From: Pseudomonadota bacterium
Lineage (GTDB): Bacteria > Pseudomonadota > Gammaproteobacteria > Pseudomonadales > Azotimanducaceae
Direction of reading: 5' to 3'
Assembly (NCBI GenBank): GCA_027621895.1
Contig: JAQCAK010000139.1
Span: 1-5,890, forward strand
Length of the DNA stretch: 5,890 nucleotides
Shown: positions 1 to 5,883 of the stretch, piece after piece
How positions within the stretch are numbered: the stretch's first letter is position 1
Layout of the letters: each line of letters begins with the position of its first letter
The notes under the pieces: model-generated
Database searches by the model: none
What the model was told of the DNA's origin: nothing
What the model saw: the letters and a program-made list of their open reading frames with translations, nothing else
Made by a program: the position numbers and the translations under genes

Positions 1-2
1 GG

Positions 3-29
3 GAAGAGTTGATTGATACCTCGAAAGAA
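3..29 (+). pseudogene. pfp: Upstream remnant of the phosphofructokinase frame, ending at an in-frame TAG
   Basis: Reading from base 3 gives EELIDTSKE, which matches from memory the conserved stretch just before the TPSGAFGSCR block in bacterial PPi-dependent phosphofructokinases. It is in the same frame as the long frame that follows, but a TAG stands at 30-32. Family members usually have Ser there, as in EELIDTSKES, and TCG to TAG is a single-base change. The distance to the TPSGAF block equals the family spacing, so no net indel is needed. The gene's first roughly 60-70 codons lie outside the window. The frame is therefore either truly broken or carries a sequence error. Confidence 0.75.
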
Positions 30-35
30 TAGCTT

Positions 36-1112
36 ATGGATATGCTTATATTGCCAATCACACCGAGTGGTGCGTTTGGTTCCTGCCGGTTCAAGCTTAA
101 ATCCCCGGAAGAAAACCCGGCAGAGTACAAGCGCCTGATCGAGGTCTTTCAGGCGCATGATATCGGCTGCTTTTTTTACAATGGCGGAGGAGACTCCCAG
201 GATACGGCAAACAAGGTCAGTCAGTTCAGCCTGCAGATGGGGCATCCCATCACCTGTATCGGTATTCCCAAAACGGTCGACAACGATCTGCCATTGACGG
301 ACACCTGCCCCGGGTTTGGCTCGGTCGCCAAGTATGTTGCCGTGTCGACCATGGAAGCCGGGCTTGATGTGGCGTCCATGGCGGAATCATCGACCAAGGT
401 TTTCGTGCTGGAAGTGATGGGTCGGCATGCAGGCTGGATTGCAGCGGCGGGCGGTCTGGCGAAAACTGACAGCAAGGCCCCGCCCCATATCATCCTGTTC
501 CCGGAAATTGCGTTTGATCGTCAGGCGTTCCTTGACCAGGTTCGTCGGACGGTAGACAAGGTCGGTTACTGTGTGGTTGTTGCCTCGGAAGGGGCGCAGT
601 ATGCCGATGGTTCGTTTCTGGCGGATTCAGGCTCGAAGGATGCTTTCGGCCATACTCAGCTGGGTGGCGTCGCGCCATCACTGGTTGAAATGATCAAGGC
701 AGAACATGGCTTCAAGTGCCACTGGGCCGTGGCGGACTACCTGCAGCGAGCTGCCCGTCACATCGCCTCGGCAACGGATGTTGAGCAGGCCTACGCGGTT
801 GGTGCAGCGGCCGTGGAATTTGCGCTCGAAGGCAAGAATGCGGTGATGCCAGTTATTACCCGGTTAAAGGGCAAGGGTTATCGATGGCGCATTGATGAGG
901 CACCGCTCTCCAAAGTGGCGAATGTTGAACGCAAGATGCCCCGCTCGTTTATCACGCGTGACGGCTTCGGCATTACGGCCAGGGCCAGGGAATATCTGTT
1001 ACCCCTGATCCAGGGTGAAGACTATCCTCCGTATGAGAATGGTCTGCCCAGGTACGTACGACTCAGGAACGTACTGCTGAAGAAAAAGCTCCCGGCGTTC
1101 AAGGCCGGCTGA
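36..1112 (+). CDS. pfp: Pyrophosphate-dependent 6-phosphofructokinase (main body, N-terminus missing)
   Basis: This cytoplasmic enzyme reversibly phosphorylates fructose 6-phosphate with PPi instead of ATP, serving both glycolysis and gluconeogenesis. Counted from ATG 36, the frame shows YNGGGDS at residues 48-54 (phosphate loop, with the Asp typical of PPi users). It also shows PKTVDND at 78-84 (catalytic Asp, and the Lys that marks PPi specificity) and MGRHAGW at 128-134 (sugar-phosphate site). Further blocks are ASEG at 183-186, FGHTQLGG at 204-211 and DYLQR near 234-238. Family members are about 400-420 residues, so about 60 residues with the N-terminal Gly-rich loop are lacking. ATG 36 is not a convincing start: it has no clear Shine-Dalgarno sequence, and family homology continues upstream through a TAG at 30-32. 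The coding body downstream looks intact and conserved, so decay would have to be recent, or the stop is an error. It ends in TGA, 140 bases from the convergent hppA. Confidence 0.93.
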   Translation: MDMLILPITPSGAFGSCRFKLKSPEENPAEYKRLIEVFQAHDIGCFFYNGGGDSQDTANKVSQFSLQMGHPITCIGIPKTVDNDLPLTDTCPGFGSVAKYVAVSTMEAGLDVASMAESSTKVFVLEVMGRHAGWIAAAGGLAKTDSKAPPHIILFPEIAFDRQAFLDQVRRTVDKVGYCVVVASEGAQYADGSFLADSGSKDAFGHTQLGGVAPSLVEMIKAEHGFKCHWAVADYLQRAARHIASATDVEQAYAVGAAAVEFALEGKNAVMPVITRLKGKGYRWRIDEAPLSKVANVERKMPRSFITRDGFGITARAREYLLPLIQGEDYPPYENGLPRYVRLRNVLLKKKLPAFKAG

Positions 1113-1167
1113 CCAGACAGCCATACGACCAGTGAATAAAGCCGTCGGGCGCTGAATCTTCGGGCAC

Positions 1168-1204
1168 AAAAAAGGGACGATGGCTGTGAAGCCAGCGTCC
1201 CTTT
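1168..1204 (-). terminator. Intrinsic terminator of hppA, possibly bidirectional
   Basis: A 9-bp stem AAAGGGACG (1171-1179) pairs with CGTCCCTTT (1196-1204). After one A/G mismatch it is extended by TGGCT/AGCCA around a GTGA tetraloop. Read on the minus strand, the stem is followed directly by a run of T (bases 1173 down to 1168 are A on the plus strand), the classic intrinsic terminator form for hppA transcripts. On the plus strand only TTT follows the stem, so termination of pfp transcripts here would be weaker. It lies about 58 bases past the pfp stop. Confidence 0.88.
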
Positions 1205-1213
1205 CAGTTGGCA

Positions 1214-1238
1214 CTGACCGGGGTTCCACCCCGGTCAG
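1214..1238 (-). other. Perfect 10-bp hairpin in the hppA 3' untranslated region
   Basis: CTGACCGGGG (1214-1223) pairs without mismatch with CCCCGGTCAG (1229-1238) around a 5-base loop. It starts 14 bases past the hppA stop and sits between that stop and the terminator hairpin. No T-run follows on either strand, so it is not a classic terminator by itself. A role in protecting the mRNA 3' end or backing up termination is inferred. Confidence 0.7.
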
Positions 1239-1252
1239 GAATGAAAACCAGG

Positions 1253-3280
1253 TCAGAGCAGTGGCGCGATGACCAGGCTGACAATTGCCATCACGTTGAT
1301 CAGGATGTTCATTGACGGACCAGACGTATCCTTGAACGGATCGCCAACGGTGTCGCCGACAACCGCTGCCGCGTGAACCTCTGAGCCCTTGCCGCCCAGG
1401 TTACCTTTCTCGACATACTTCTTGGCATTGTCCCAGGCACCGCCGGCGTTTGCCATCATCAGTGCCAGCAGGACACAGCCGAGCAATGCGCCGGCCAGCA
1501 TGCCACCCAGGCTTTCTGCACCGAGTCCGAATCCGATGACGGCCGGCATTGCAATTGCAATGGCACCGGGCGGGATCATCTTCTTCAGTGCGGCCTTGGT
1601 GGCGATATCGACACACTTGGCATGATCAGGTTCAGCCTTGCCTTCCATCAGTCCCGGAATTTCACGGAACTGACGTCGGATTTCCTCAATCATTTCCATG
1701 GCTGCCTCACCCACTGAAGTCATGGTCATGGCAGCAATCAGGAAAGGCAGACAGCCGCCGATGAACATACCGGTCAGTACCCGTGGATCAGACAGTTCGA
1801 GTTTGAAGTCCGGATAGTGAACATGCATGGTTTCCACGAAAGCGGCGATGATTGCCAGCGCTGCCAGTGCGGCTGCACCGATGGCAAAGCCCTTGCCGAT
1901 GGCGGCAGTGGTGTTTCCCACCTCGTCGAGGCCGTCGGTGATCTCGCGAACGTCTGAGCCCAGTTCGCCCATTTCAGCGATTCCACCGGCGTTGTCAGCA
2001 ACCGGGCCATAGGCGTCCAGCGCCATGGTCATGCCGACTGTTGCCAGCATGCCAACAGCGGCGATGCCCACACCATAGAGTCCGGCGAGATGGGTAGAGA
2101 CGAAAATGATGGCACTGATAGCCAGGATTGGAATGACAACAGACTGCATGCCCACTGCCAGACCGGTGATCATGACGGTCGCGGTACCGGTTCTGCCGGA
2201 TTCAGCGATTCTGACGACGGGTCCCTTGGAGGTGTAGTAGGACGTCACAACACCGATCAGGATCCCGCCGACCGTGCCCGCAACAATGGACCACCAGATT
2301 TCAGAGGCGACCCCGAGAAAGCCCGTGAGGAACCAGGCAGCAATAATCAGCAGAACGGCTGAGATCTGGTGACCGAGTTCCAGAGCCCGCTCTGGTCCAA
2401 GTCCGGACAGGGCGTTGACCAGGATAATACCCAGCACTGAACAGACCAGTCCGACGCTCGCAAGCATGAGAGGCAGCGACATGAGTGCTTCCCTGCCACC
2501 CTCGGGTGCCAGCGCCTGCAGTCCAAATGTCGCTGTGGATGTCAGGGTGGCTGCGATGGCAATCGTTGCAATCATGGAGCCGCAGTAGGATTCAAAGATG
2601 TCTGAACCCATACCGGCAATGTCACCGACATTGTCGCCGACGTTATCAGCAATCACGCCCGGGTTTCGGGGGTCGTCTTCAGGAATACCGGCTTCGATCT
2701 TGCCGACCAGGTCGGCGCCAACGTCCGCGCTCTTGGTGAAAATACCACCACCGACCCGGGAAAAGAGCGCCACGCTTGATGCGCCCATGCCGAACCCGTG
2801 AATCGCATGTGCTGATTCAGGGTCGCTCCCAAACATCCAGTAGAGACTGCCGAGTCCCAGCAGTCCTAGGGATGCGACACAAAGCCCCATGATGGAGCCG
2901 CCATGGAAGGCAACGGTGAGTGCGCCAGCCTGTCCCAGGTTCTGGGCAGCAGCCGTGGTGCGAACATTGGCCTTGGTTGCCGCAAACATGCCGATGTAGC
3001 CGGCGGCCGCGGAGCTGATTGCACCCACAGCGAAAGCGATGGCGGTTTTGGTACCCAGGCCGGGTGTAAAGAAAATGATCAGGAGCAGGGGGCCGGCGAA
3101 CAACAGCAGCATCATGTATTCCCGATGCAGGAAGACCATGGCGCCCTCGTGAATGGCCGCTGCGATCTTCTGGATCTTGGCATCACCCGTTGCGTAGCGA
3201 ATCATCAGCATGTAGATAATTGCAGCACATACGAGTCCCAGCACACCCATCACGGGTGGTATGTTTATCATGGTTTCCAT
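1253..3280 (-). CDS. hppA: Membrane-bound ion-translocating pyrophosphatase, K+-dependent type
   Basis: This integral inner-membrane enzyme hydrolyses PPi to two phosphates and pumps H+ and/or Na+ out of the cytoplasm. At 675 residues it is full length for the family, with hydrophobic segments throughout (about 16 helices expected). The family hallmark DVGADLVGKIE is at 186-196, followed by EDDPRNP at 201-207 and DNVGDNVGD at 212-220, which bind Mg-PPi. A second set of conserved blocks is DNAGGIAEM at 429-437, NAGGAWDNAKKY at 611-622 and GDTVGDPFKDTSGP at 642-655. The GNTTAAIGKG block at 455-464 carries Ala where K+-independent enzymes have Lys, so K+ dependence is predicted. Glu230 in FESY is the position I associate with Na+-pumping members; this is inference. 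The ATG start is preceded by a modest GGA eight bases upstream. A second in-frame ATG three codons later is a weaker choice. The gene has its own leader and terminator and faces pfp, its likely metabolic partner. Confidence 0.97.
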   Translation of the reverse strand: METMINIPPVMGVLGLVCAAIIYMLMIRYATGDAKIQKIAAAIHEGAMVFLHREYMMLLLFAGPLLLIIFFTPGLGTKTAIAFAVGAISSAAAGYIGMFAATKANVRTTAAAQNLGQAGALTVAFHGGSIMGLCVASLGLLGLGSLYWMFGSDPESAHAIHGFGMGASSVALFSRVGGGIFTKSADVGADLVGKIEAGIPEDDPRNPGVIADNVGDNVGDIAGMGSDIFESYCGSMIATIAIAATLTSTATFGLQALAPEGGREALMSLPLMLASVGLVCSVLGIILVNALSGLGPERALELGHQISAVLLIIAAWFLTGFLGVASEIWWSIVAGTVGGILIGVVTSYYTSKGPVVRIAESGRTGTATVMITGLAVGMQSVVIPILAISAIIFVSTHLAGLYGVGIAAVGMLATVGMTMALDAYGPVADNAGGIAEMGELGSDVREITDGLDEVGNTTAAIGKGFAIGAAALAALAIIAAFVETMHVHYPDFKLELSDPRVLTGMFIGGCLPFLIAAMTMTSVGEAAMEMIEEIRRQFREIPGLMEGKAEPDHAKCVDIATKAALKKMIPPGAIAIAMPAVIGFGLGAESLGGMLAGALLGCVLLALMMANAGGAWDNAKKYVEKGNLGGKGSEVHAAAVVGDTVGDPFKDTSGPSMNILINVMAIVSLVIAPLL

Positions 3281-3307
3281 ATAGCGATTCCGATTGGAGT
3301 TTTAGTA

Positions 3308-3313
3308 ATTATG
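3308..3313 (-). promoter_or_regulatory. Candidate -10 box for hppA
   Basis: On the minus strand this reads CATAAT, five of six matches to the sigma-70 -10 consensus, about 28 bases before the hppA start codon. The region where a -35 box should stand is GC-rich and shows no good match, so the promoter would be weak, activator-dependent or misplaced. The spacer between the DUF2333 stop and hppA is 129 bases with a hairpin, which favours a separate hppA promoter. Confidence 0.3.
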
Positions 3314-3373
3314 TGAATCGAAGGGTCGACGCGCGCTAATGGTACAGAAACCCGGGAAAAGATTGAACACCAA

Positions 3374-3403
3374 GCTGCAGGAACTGCTTTTTGTTCCTGC
3401 AGC
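3374..3403 (-). terminator. Perfect 11-bp hairpin behind the DUF2333 gene, probable terminator
   Basis: GCTGCAGGAAC (3374-3384) pairs exactly with GTTCCTGCAGC (3393-3403) around an 8-base loop TGCTTTTT. It starts 6 bases past the DUF2333 stop. On the minus strand the stem is followed by TTGGTGTT and only later by TTTT, so the U-tract is imperfect. A partial or Rho-assisted terminator, or an mRNA-stabilising 3' structure, fits best. Confidence 0.6.
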
Positions 3404-3409
3404 CTGTGT

Positions 3410-4468
3410 CTAGCCGTCTTCCAGCAATCGCCTGAGATCAATAATCGCCGCGTTGGCGCGAGAGATATGGGAACCCATCACCAGTGAGTGATTGGCCAGG
3501 ATGCCGAGTCCATCGCCATTGAGGATAACGGGACTCCACACAGTGTCCTGGGTAGGCTCCAGCTCGCGGATAATCTGCTGCATGCTCACCAGTGCATTTT
3601 TCTTCTGCAGGACGTCGTGGAAATCCGTTTCTATGGCTCGCAGCAGATGGATCAGCGCCCAGGTGGTGCCGCGCGCTTCGTAGAACACGTCGTCCAGCTC
3701 TGTCCAGGGTGTTTTTACCTGCTGCTCGGGCTGGGCGAGCGTGGACTGGGTGGCCGCCGCATCGCCGGCCAGTGACACATCCAGCTGGCGTTTACCGACA
3801 CTGGCCGAAAGTCGCTGTGACAGGCTGCCCAGCCGGGTTTCGACTTCTGAAAGCCAGATTCGCAGGTTGTCAGCCCGCGCATAGAATTGCGCGTCCTGCT
3901 GCCGGGTGTCGCCCAGCCGCGCGAGGTACCGCTGCAATGCGCGGATTCCCGCCTGGTACTCGGCTTCCGTTTCCGGCAGCATCCAGGAGTCGTTGTCAAA
4001 ATAGAACTGGCCTTCAGCGGCAACCAGATCAGCATCCTCGGTGGATTGGGACTGTGAGCGGCTGAGATTGTTGCGCAGCGTCCTCGCCATATCGCGCATC
4101 TGTACCAGGACCCCGAACTCCCAGTTCGGCATGTTATCCATCAACGACCCGGGTGGCATGATGTCATTGTGAAGATAACCACCGCGCTTGTGCAGCAGGG
4201 TGTCGGCCATGGTGATCATGGTCGCAACTGTGGTACTGCCCGTCACCCTGGCAGCCTGTATCTGGCTGGTCTGTGCCTCGGTCGCCGCAGCGACGTCAAA
4301 GATTTCCGGTTCGCTGTTCCAGAAAAAGCCGACCGCACCAATGACCAGCAGCAGGACGCCGCCTGCCGCCAGGACAGAGCGAACAATGGTGCCTGGCAGG
4401 CTGGAGATTTCCAGCGAGTCTGAAACCTGCGTTTCTACCTTTTCCTTCAGATCATCAATTCCGCTCAA
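3410..4468 (-). CDS. DUF2333 family membrane-anchored protein
   Basis: A 352-residue protein of unknown function recognised as the DUF2333 family, which is widespread in Gammaproteobacteria. A short cytoplasmic N-terminus is followed by one hydrophobic segment at about residues 31-50, and the rest is probably periplasmic. The family signature runs from GGYLHNDIMPPG (96-107) through DNMPNWEFGVLVQMRD (111-126) and LSRSQSQSTED (135-145) to YFDNDSWMLP (156-165). The middle part, 166-225, is predicted helical, and a Gln/Ala-rich linker at about 230-253 precedes a C-terminal helical part. No catalytic motif is visible, so a structural or envelope role is only a guess. The start is TTG, supported by AGGAG six bases upstream. 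It probably forms an operon with the lipoprotein gene 82 bases upstream. The family call is confident; the function is not known. Confidence 0.9.
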   Translation of the reverse strand: MSGIDDLKEKVETQVSDSLEISSLPGTIVRSVLAAGGVLLLVIGAVGFFWNSEPEIFDVAAATEAQTSQIQAARVTGSTTVATMITMADTLLHKRGGYLHNDIMPPGSLMDNMPNWEFGVLVQMRDMARTLRNNLSRSQSQSTEDADLVAAEGQFYFDNDSWMLPETEAEYQAGIRALQRYLARLGDTRQQDAQFYARADNLRIWLSEVETRLGSLSQRLSASVGKRQLDVSLAGDAAATQSTLAQPEQQVKTPWTELDDVFYEARGTTWALIHLLRAIETDFHDVLQKKNALVSMQQIIRELEPTQDTVWSPVILNGDGLGILANHSLVMGSHISRANAAIIDLRRLLEDG

Positions 4469-4474
4469 GGCGTA

Positions 4475-4479
4475 CTCCT
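4475..4479 (-). promoter_or_regulatory. Shine-Dalgarno AGGAG supporting the TTG start of the DUF2333 gene
   Basis: Read on the minus strand the site is AGGAG, followed by six bases (TACGCC) and then TTG AGC GGA. This ideal spacing makes the TTG at 4468-4466 the likely real start. No ATG or GTG with comparable support was seen nearby. Confidence 0.75.
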
Positions 4480-4506
4480 GTTGATTCGAACGGGTATGTT
4501 AACGCG

Positions 4507-4522
4507 TCTGCCAGCCGGCAGA
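4507..4522. other. Small perfect hairpin between the lipoprotein and DUF2333 genes
   Basis: TCTGCC (4507-4512) pairs with GGCAGA (4517-4522) around a 4-base loop, within the 82-base spacer. No T-run follows on the minus strand, so it is not a good terminator. It does not argue against co-transcription of the two genes. A processing or stabilising role is possible but unproven. Confidence 0.35.
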
Positions 4523-4550
4523 AACTCGACCGGCGCATGAGGATCTCGTT

Positions 4551-5216
4551 TTATCGAGACAATTCGACGCTGTAACCGCTTCTGATGTCGAATGTGGCTT
4601 CAATCCTGAAATCGAGCCTGGCCTGCAGCTGTTGATAGATCCACCGGCCTGCGGCGTCGTCAGGCGCCCGGATTCGGACGAACGGCCTGAGCTCCCTGAT
4701 TCTGTTCGCGATGGTATCGAAAGATCGCGGGCTGGCCTGCCGGGTCTTCACCATGTGTGGATCCAGGGGATATCGCTCGGTTTTCAGTTGTTCCTGGTCG
4801 TTAATCAACCGGGCAACAGCGGGGATGCTGGGATGGCCGGGATCGACTTCCTCGGCTTTGCCGAGGTACATCCTCGCTCGCTTGAGAGAGCCATCCCTGG
4901 CGTGCTCAATAGACCATGAAAGGTATCGATCTGCGATTGCCGTGATGCCCGCCTGTGCATCGGCGTTGCCGGGGTCAATATCCAGTATCCGCAGGTATCT
5001 CTGCCAGGCGTTGTCGTTGGCGGGTGTAGTCAGGCGGTCCTGGCTGAGAGCACGGTCAGCTGCTTCCAGCAGCCTTTGAACCCCCGGTTCTGCCTGCCGG
5101 GCAGGCTGTTCAGTTGAGCCGGCGGCAGCTGGAGTGGGTGGATCGGTCGCGCAACCGGATGCGAAAATGACAAGCAGCGCCACCCGGGAAAAAGTTGTCA
5201 ACAGATATCTGGTCAC
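4551..5216 (-). CDS. Putative lipoprotein with TPR-like repeats
   Basis: A 221-residue protein with a lipoprotein signal: a short N-terminus with Arg3 and Arg11, a hydrophobic core ALLVIF and a lipobox FASGC with the acylated Cys at residue 22. A Pro/Ala/Gln-rich linker (about 24-44) follows. Residues 45-140 contain TPR-like helices, with DIDPGNADAQAG at 79-90 and EVDPGHPSIPAVA at 123-135 marking two repeat ends. The last 55 residues form a distinct alpha/beta-looking part with FVRIRAPDDAAGRWIYQQL at 179-197. I do not recognise a named family. Residue 23 is Ala, not Asp, so outer-membrane sorting is expected if the usual +2 rule applies. The start is GTG with no clear Shine-Dalgarno sequence, and an in-frame TGA lies not far upstream, so the start cannot move much further out. 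It lies just upstream of, and probably in an operon with, the DUF2333 gene, suggesting a shared envelope function (inference). Confidence 0.82.
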   Translation of the reverse strand: MTRYLLTTFSRVALLVIFASGCATDPPTPAAAGSTEQPARQAEPGVQRLLEAADRALSQDRLTTPANDNAWQRYLRILDIDPGNADAQAGITAIADRYLSWSIEHARDGSLKRARMYLGKAEEVDPGHPSIPAVARLINDQEQLKTERYPLDPHMVKTRQASPRSFDTIANRIRELRPFVRIRAPDDAAGRWIYQQLQARLDFRIEATFDIRSGYSVELSR

Positions 5217-5218
5217 AG

Positions 5219-5227
5219 TGCTATGGT
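5219..5227 (+). promoter_or_regulatory. Candidate extended -10 promoter for the DsbD-alpha gene
   Basis: The bases TGCTATGGT fit an extended -10 element (TG, one base, then a TATAAT-like hexamer with four of six matches). A TTGTCA at 5195-5200 resembles a -35 box, but the 21-base spacing is too long for it to count strongly. A start of transcription about seven bases downstream would fall at or near the ATG at 5234. That would imply a leaderless message or use of ATG 5246. Confidence 0.3.
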
Positions 5228-5233
5228 AGCCGC

Positions 5234-5857
5234 ATGAGTCGGTTCATGAACAGAAACCTTTTAGCCCCGGCCTCGACATTCCGTCGGCGCCCTGTTCTGT
5301 TGTCTGTTCTGTGTTCTGTGCTGTGTCTGATGCTGTTTCCTGCCACCGTATTGTCGGGTGCGGTAGAGTCCAGCCAGGTGGCGGCAGATCCCCCTGAATC
5401 CGCGATAAACCCGCTGCCGGGTTTGACAGGACTTGAGCAGGCAGAGCCCCGGATTCTGCCAGTCGACGAGGCATTCCGATTCGGCTTCTACCAGGAGGGT
5501 GAGTCTGTCACGGTATTCTGGCAGGTGCTGCCCGGCTATTATCTCTACCGTGACCGCTTGCGATTTGAACTGGGCGGAAACCCCCTGGAACCCGTGATTC
5601 AGGAGGGCGAAATCCGGGATGACGAGATCTTTGGCCTGGTGCAGGTGCTCGACGGGCTGATTGAGGTCAGGCTCGACACAGTAAAAGATCCAGACGAAGT
5701 AAGTATTTACTATCAGGGGTGCGCCGCAGCAGGCTATTGCTATCCACCGCAGAAAAAGCTGCTATCTTCTGCAAAAAATGGGTTAATTTCGGGAAATGCA
5801 CAACCGATTCTGCAGCGAGAAAGCTCTGGCTTTTTCGGCGAAAATCGGTCATTTTAG
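5234..5857 (+). CDS. Secreted protein consisting of the DsbD N-terminal (alpha) domain
   Basis: The product matches the periplasmic alpha domain of thiol:disulfide interchange protein DsbD, which passes electrons to DsbC, DsbG or CcmG-type partners. From ATG 5234 it is 207 residues. A Sec signal peptide has RRR at 17-19 and a hydrophobic core at about 21-43. The domain follows, with PGYYLYRDRLRF at 100-111, DDEIFG at 129-134 and the signature YQGCAAAGYCYPPQ at 160-173, whose Cys163 and Cys169 form the redox pair. Full DsbD has about 570-770 residues with a membrane domain and a C-terminal thioredoxin domain, both absent here. The chain ends 34 residues after YPPQ in a low-quality, more AT-rich tail. 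It may be a genuine stand-alone alpha domain or a truncated or frameshifted dsbD. The start could also be ATG 5246. A TTG at 5195 would put it inside the divergent lipoprotein gene and add nothing resembling the family. Confidence 0.85.
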   Translation: MSRFMNRNLLAPASTFRRRPVLLSVLCSVLCLMLFPATVLSGAVESSQVAADPPESAINPLPGLTGLEQAEPRILPVDEAFRFGFYQEGESVTVFWQVLPGYYLYRDRLRFELGGNPLEPVIQEGEIRDDEIFGLVQVLDGLIEVRLDTVKDPDEVSIYYQGCAAAGYCYPPQKKLLSSAKNGLISGNAQPILQRESSGFFGENRSF

Positions 5858-5883
5858 CAGCACTTTTCAGGGAGATTAGCTAG

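Noticed and set aside
30..32. TAG in pfp as evidence of a recoded amber codon
   Set aside because: A single TAG in one gene is not enough. The surrounding AT-rich patch points to local damage or error, and no pyrrolysine or suppressor machinery is visible here. The complete genes end in TGA, TAG or TAA as normal stops, including TAG for DUF2333 and DsbD-alpha.
1214..1238. Palindrome as an insertion-sequence end or attachment site
   Set aside because: No transposase, integrase or matching second copy occurs in the window, and its position after hppA suits a 3' mRNA hairpin.
2903..3316. 137-codon open frame on the plus strand opposite hppA
   Set aside because: It is fully antisense to a well-conserved pyrophosphatase, and its product is low-complexity with no recognisable domain.
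3592..4065. 157-codon open frame on the plus strand opposite the DUF2333 gene
   Set aside because: The product is rich in Arg, Ala, Pro and Cys, typical of a reverse-strand shadow in GC-rich coding DNA. The minus-strand frame has clear family motifs.
4711..5079. 122-codon open frame on the plus strand opposite the lipoprotein gene
   Set aside because: It has no ribosome binding site or domain. The opposite frame has a lipobox and TPR-like repeats.
5195..5233. TTG at 5195 as the start of the DsbD-alpha protein
   Set aside because: It would overlap the divergent lipoprotein gene by 22 bases, lacks a Shine-Dalgarno sequence and adds residues that spoil a normal signal peptide. ATG 5234 or 5246 fits better.
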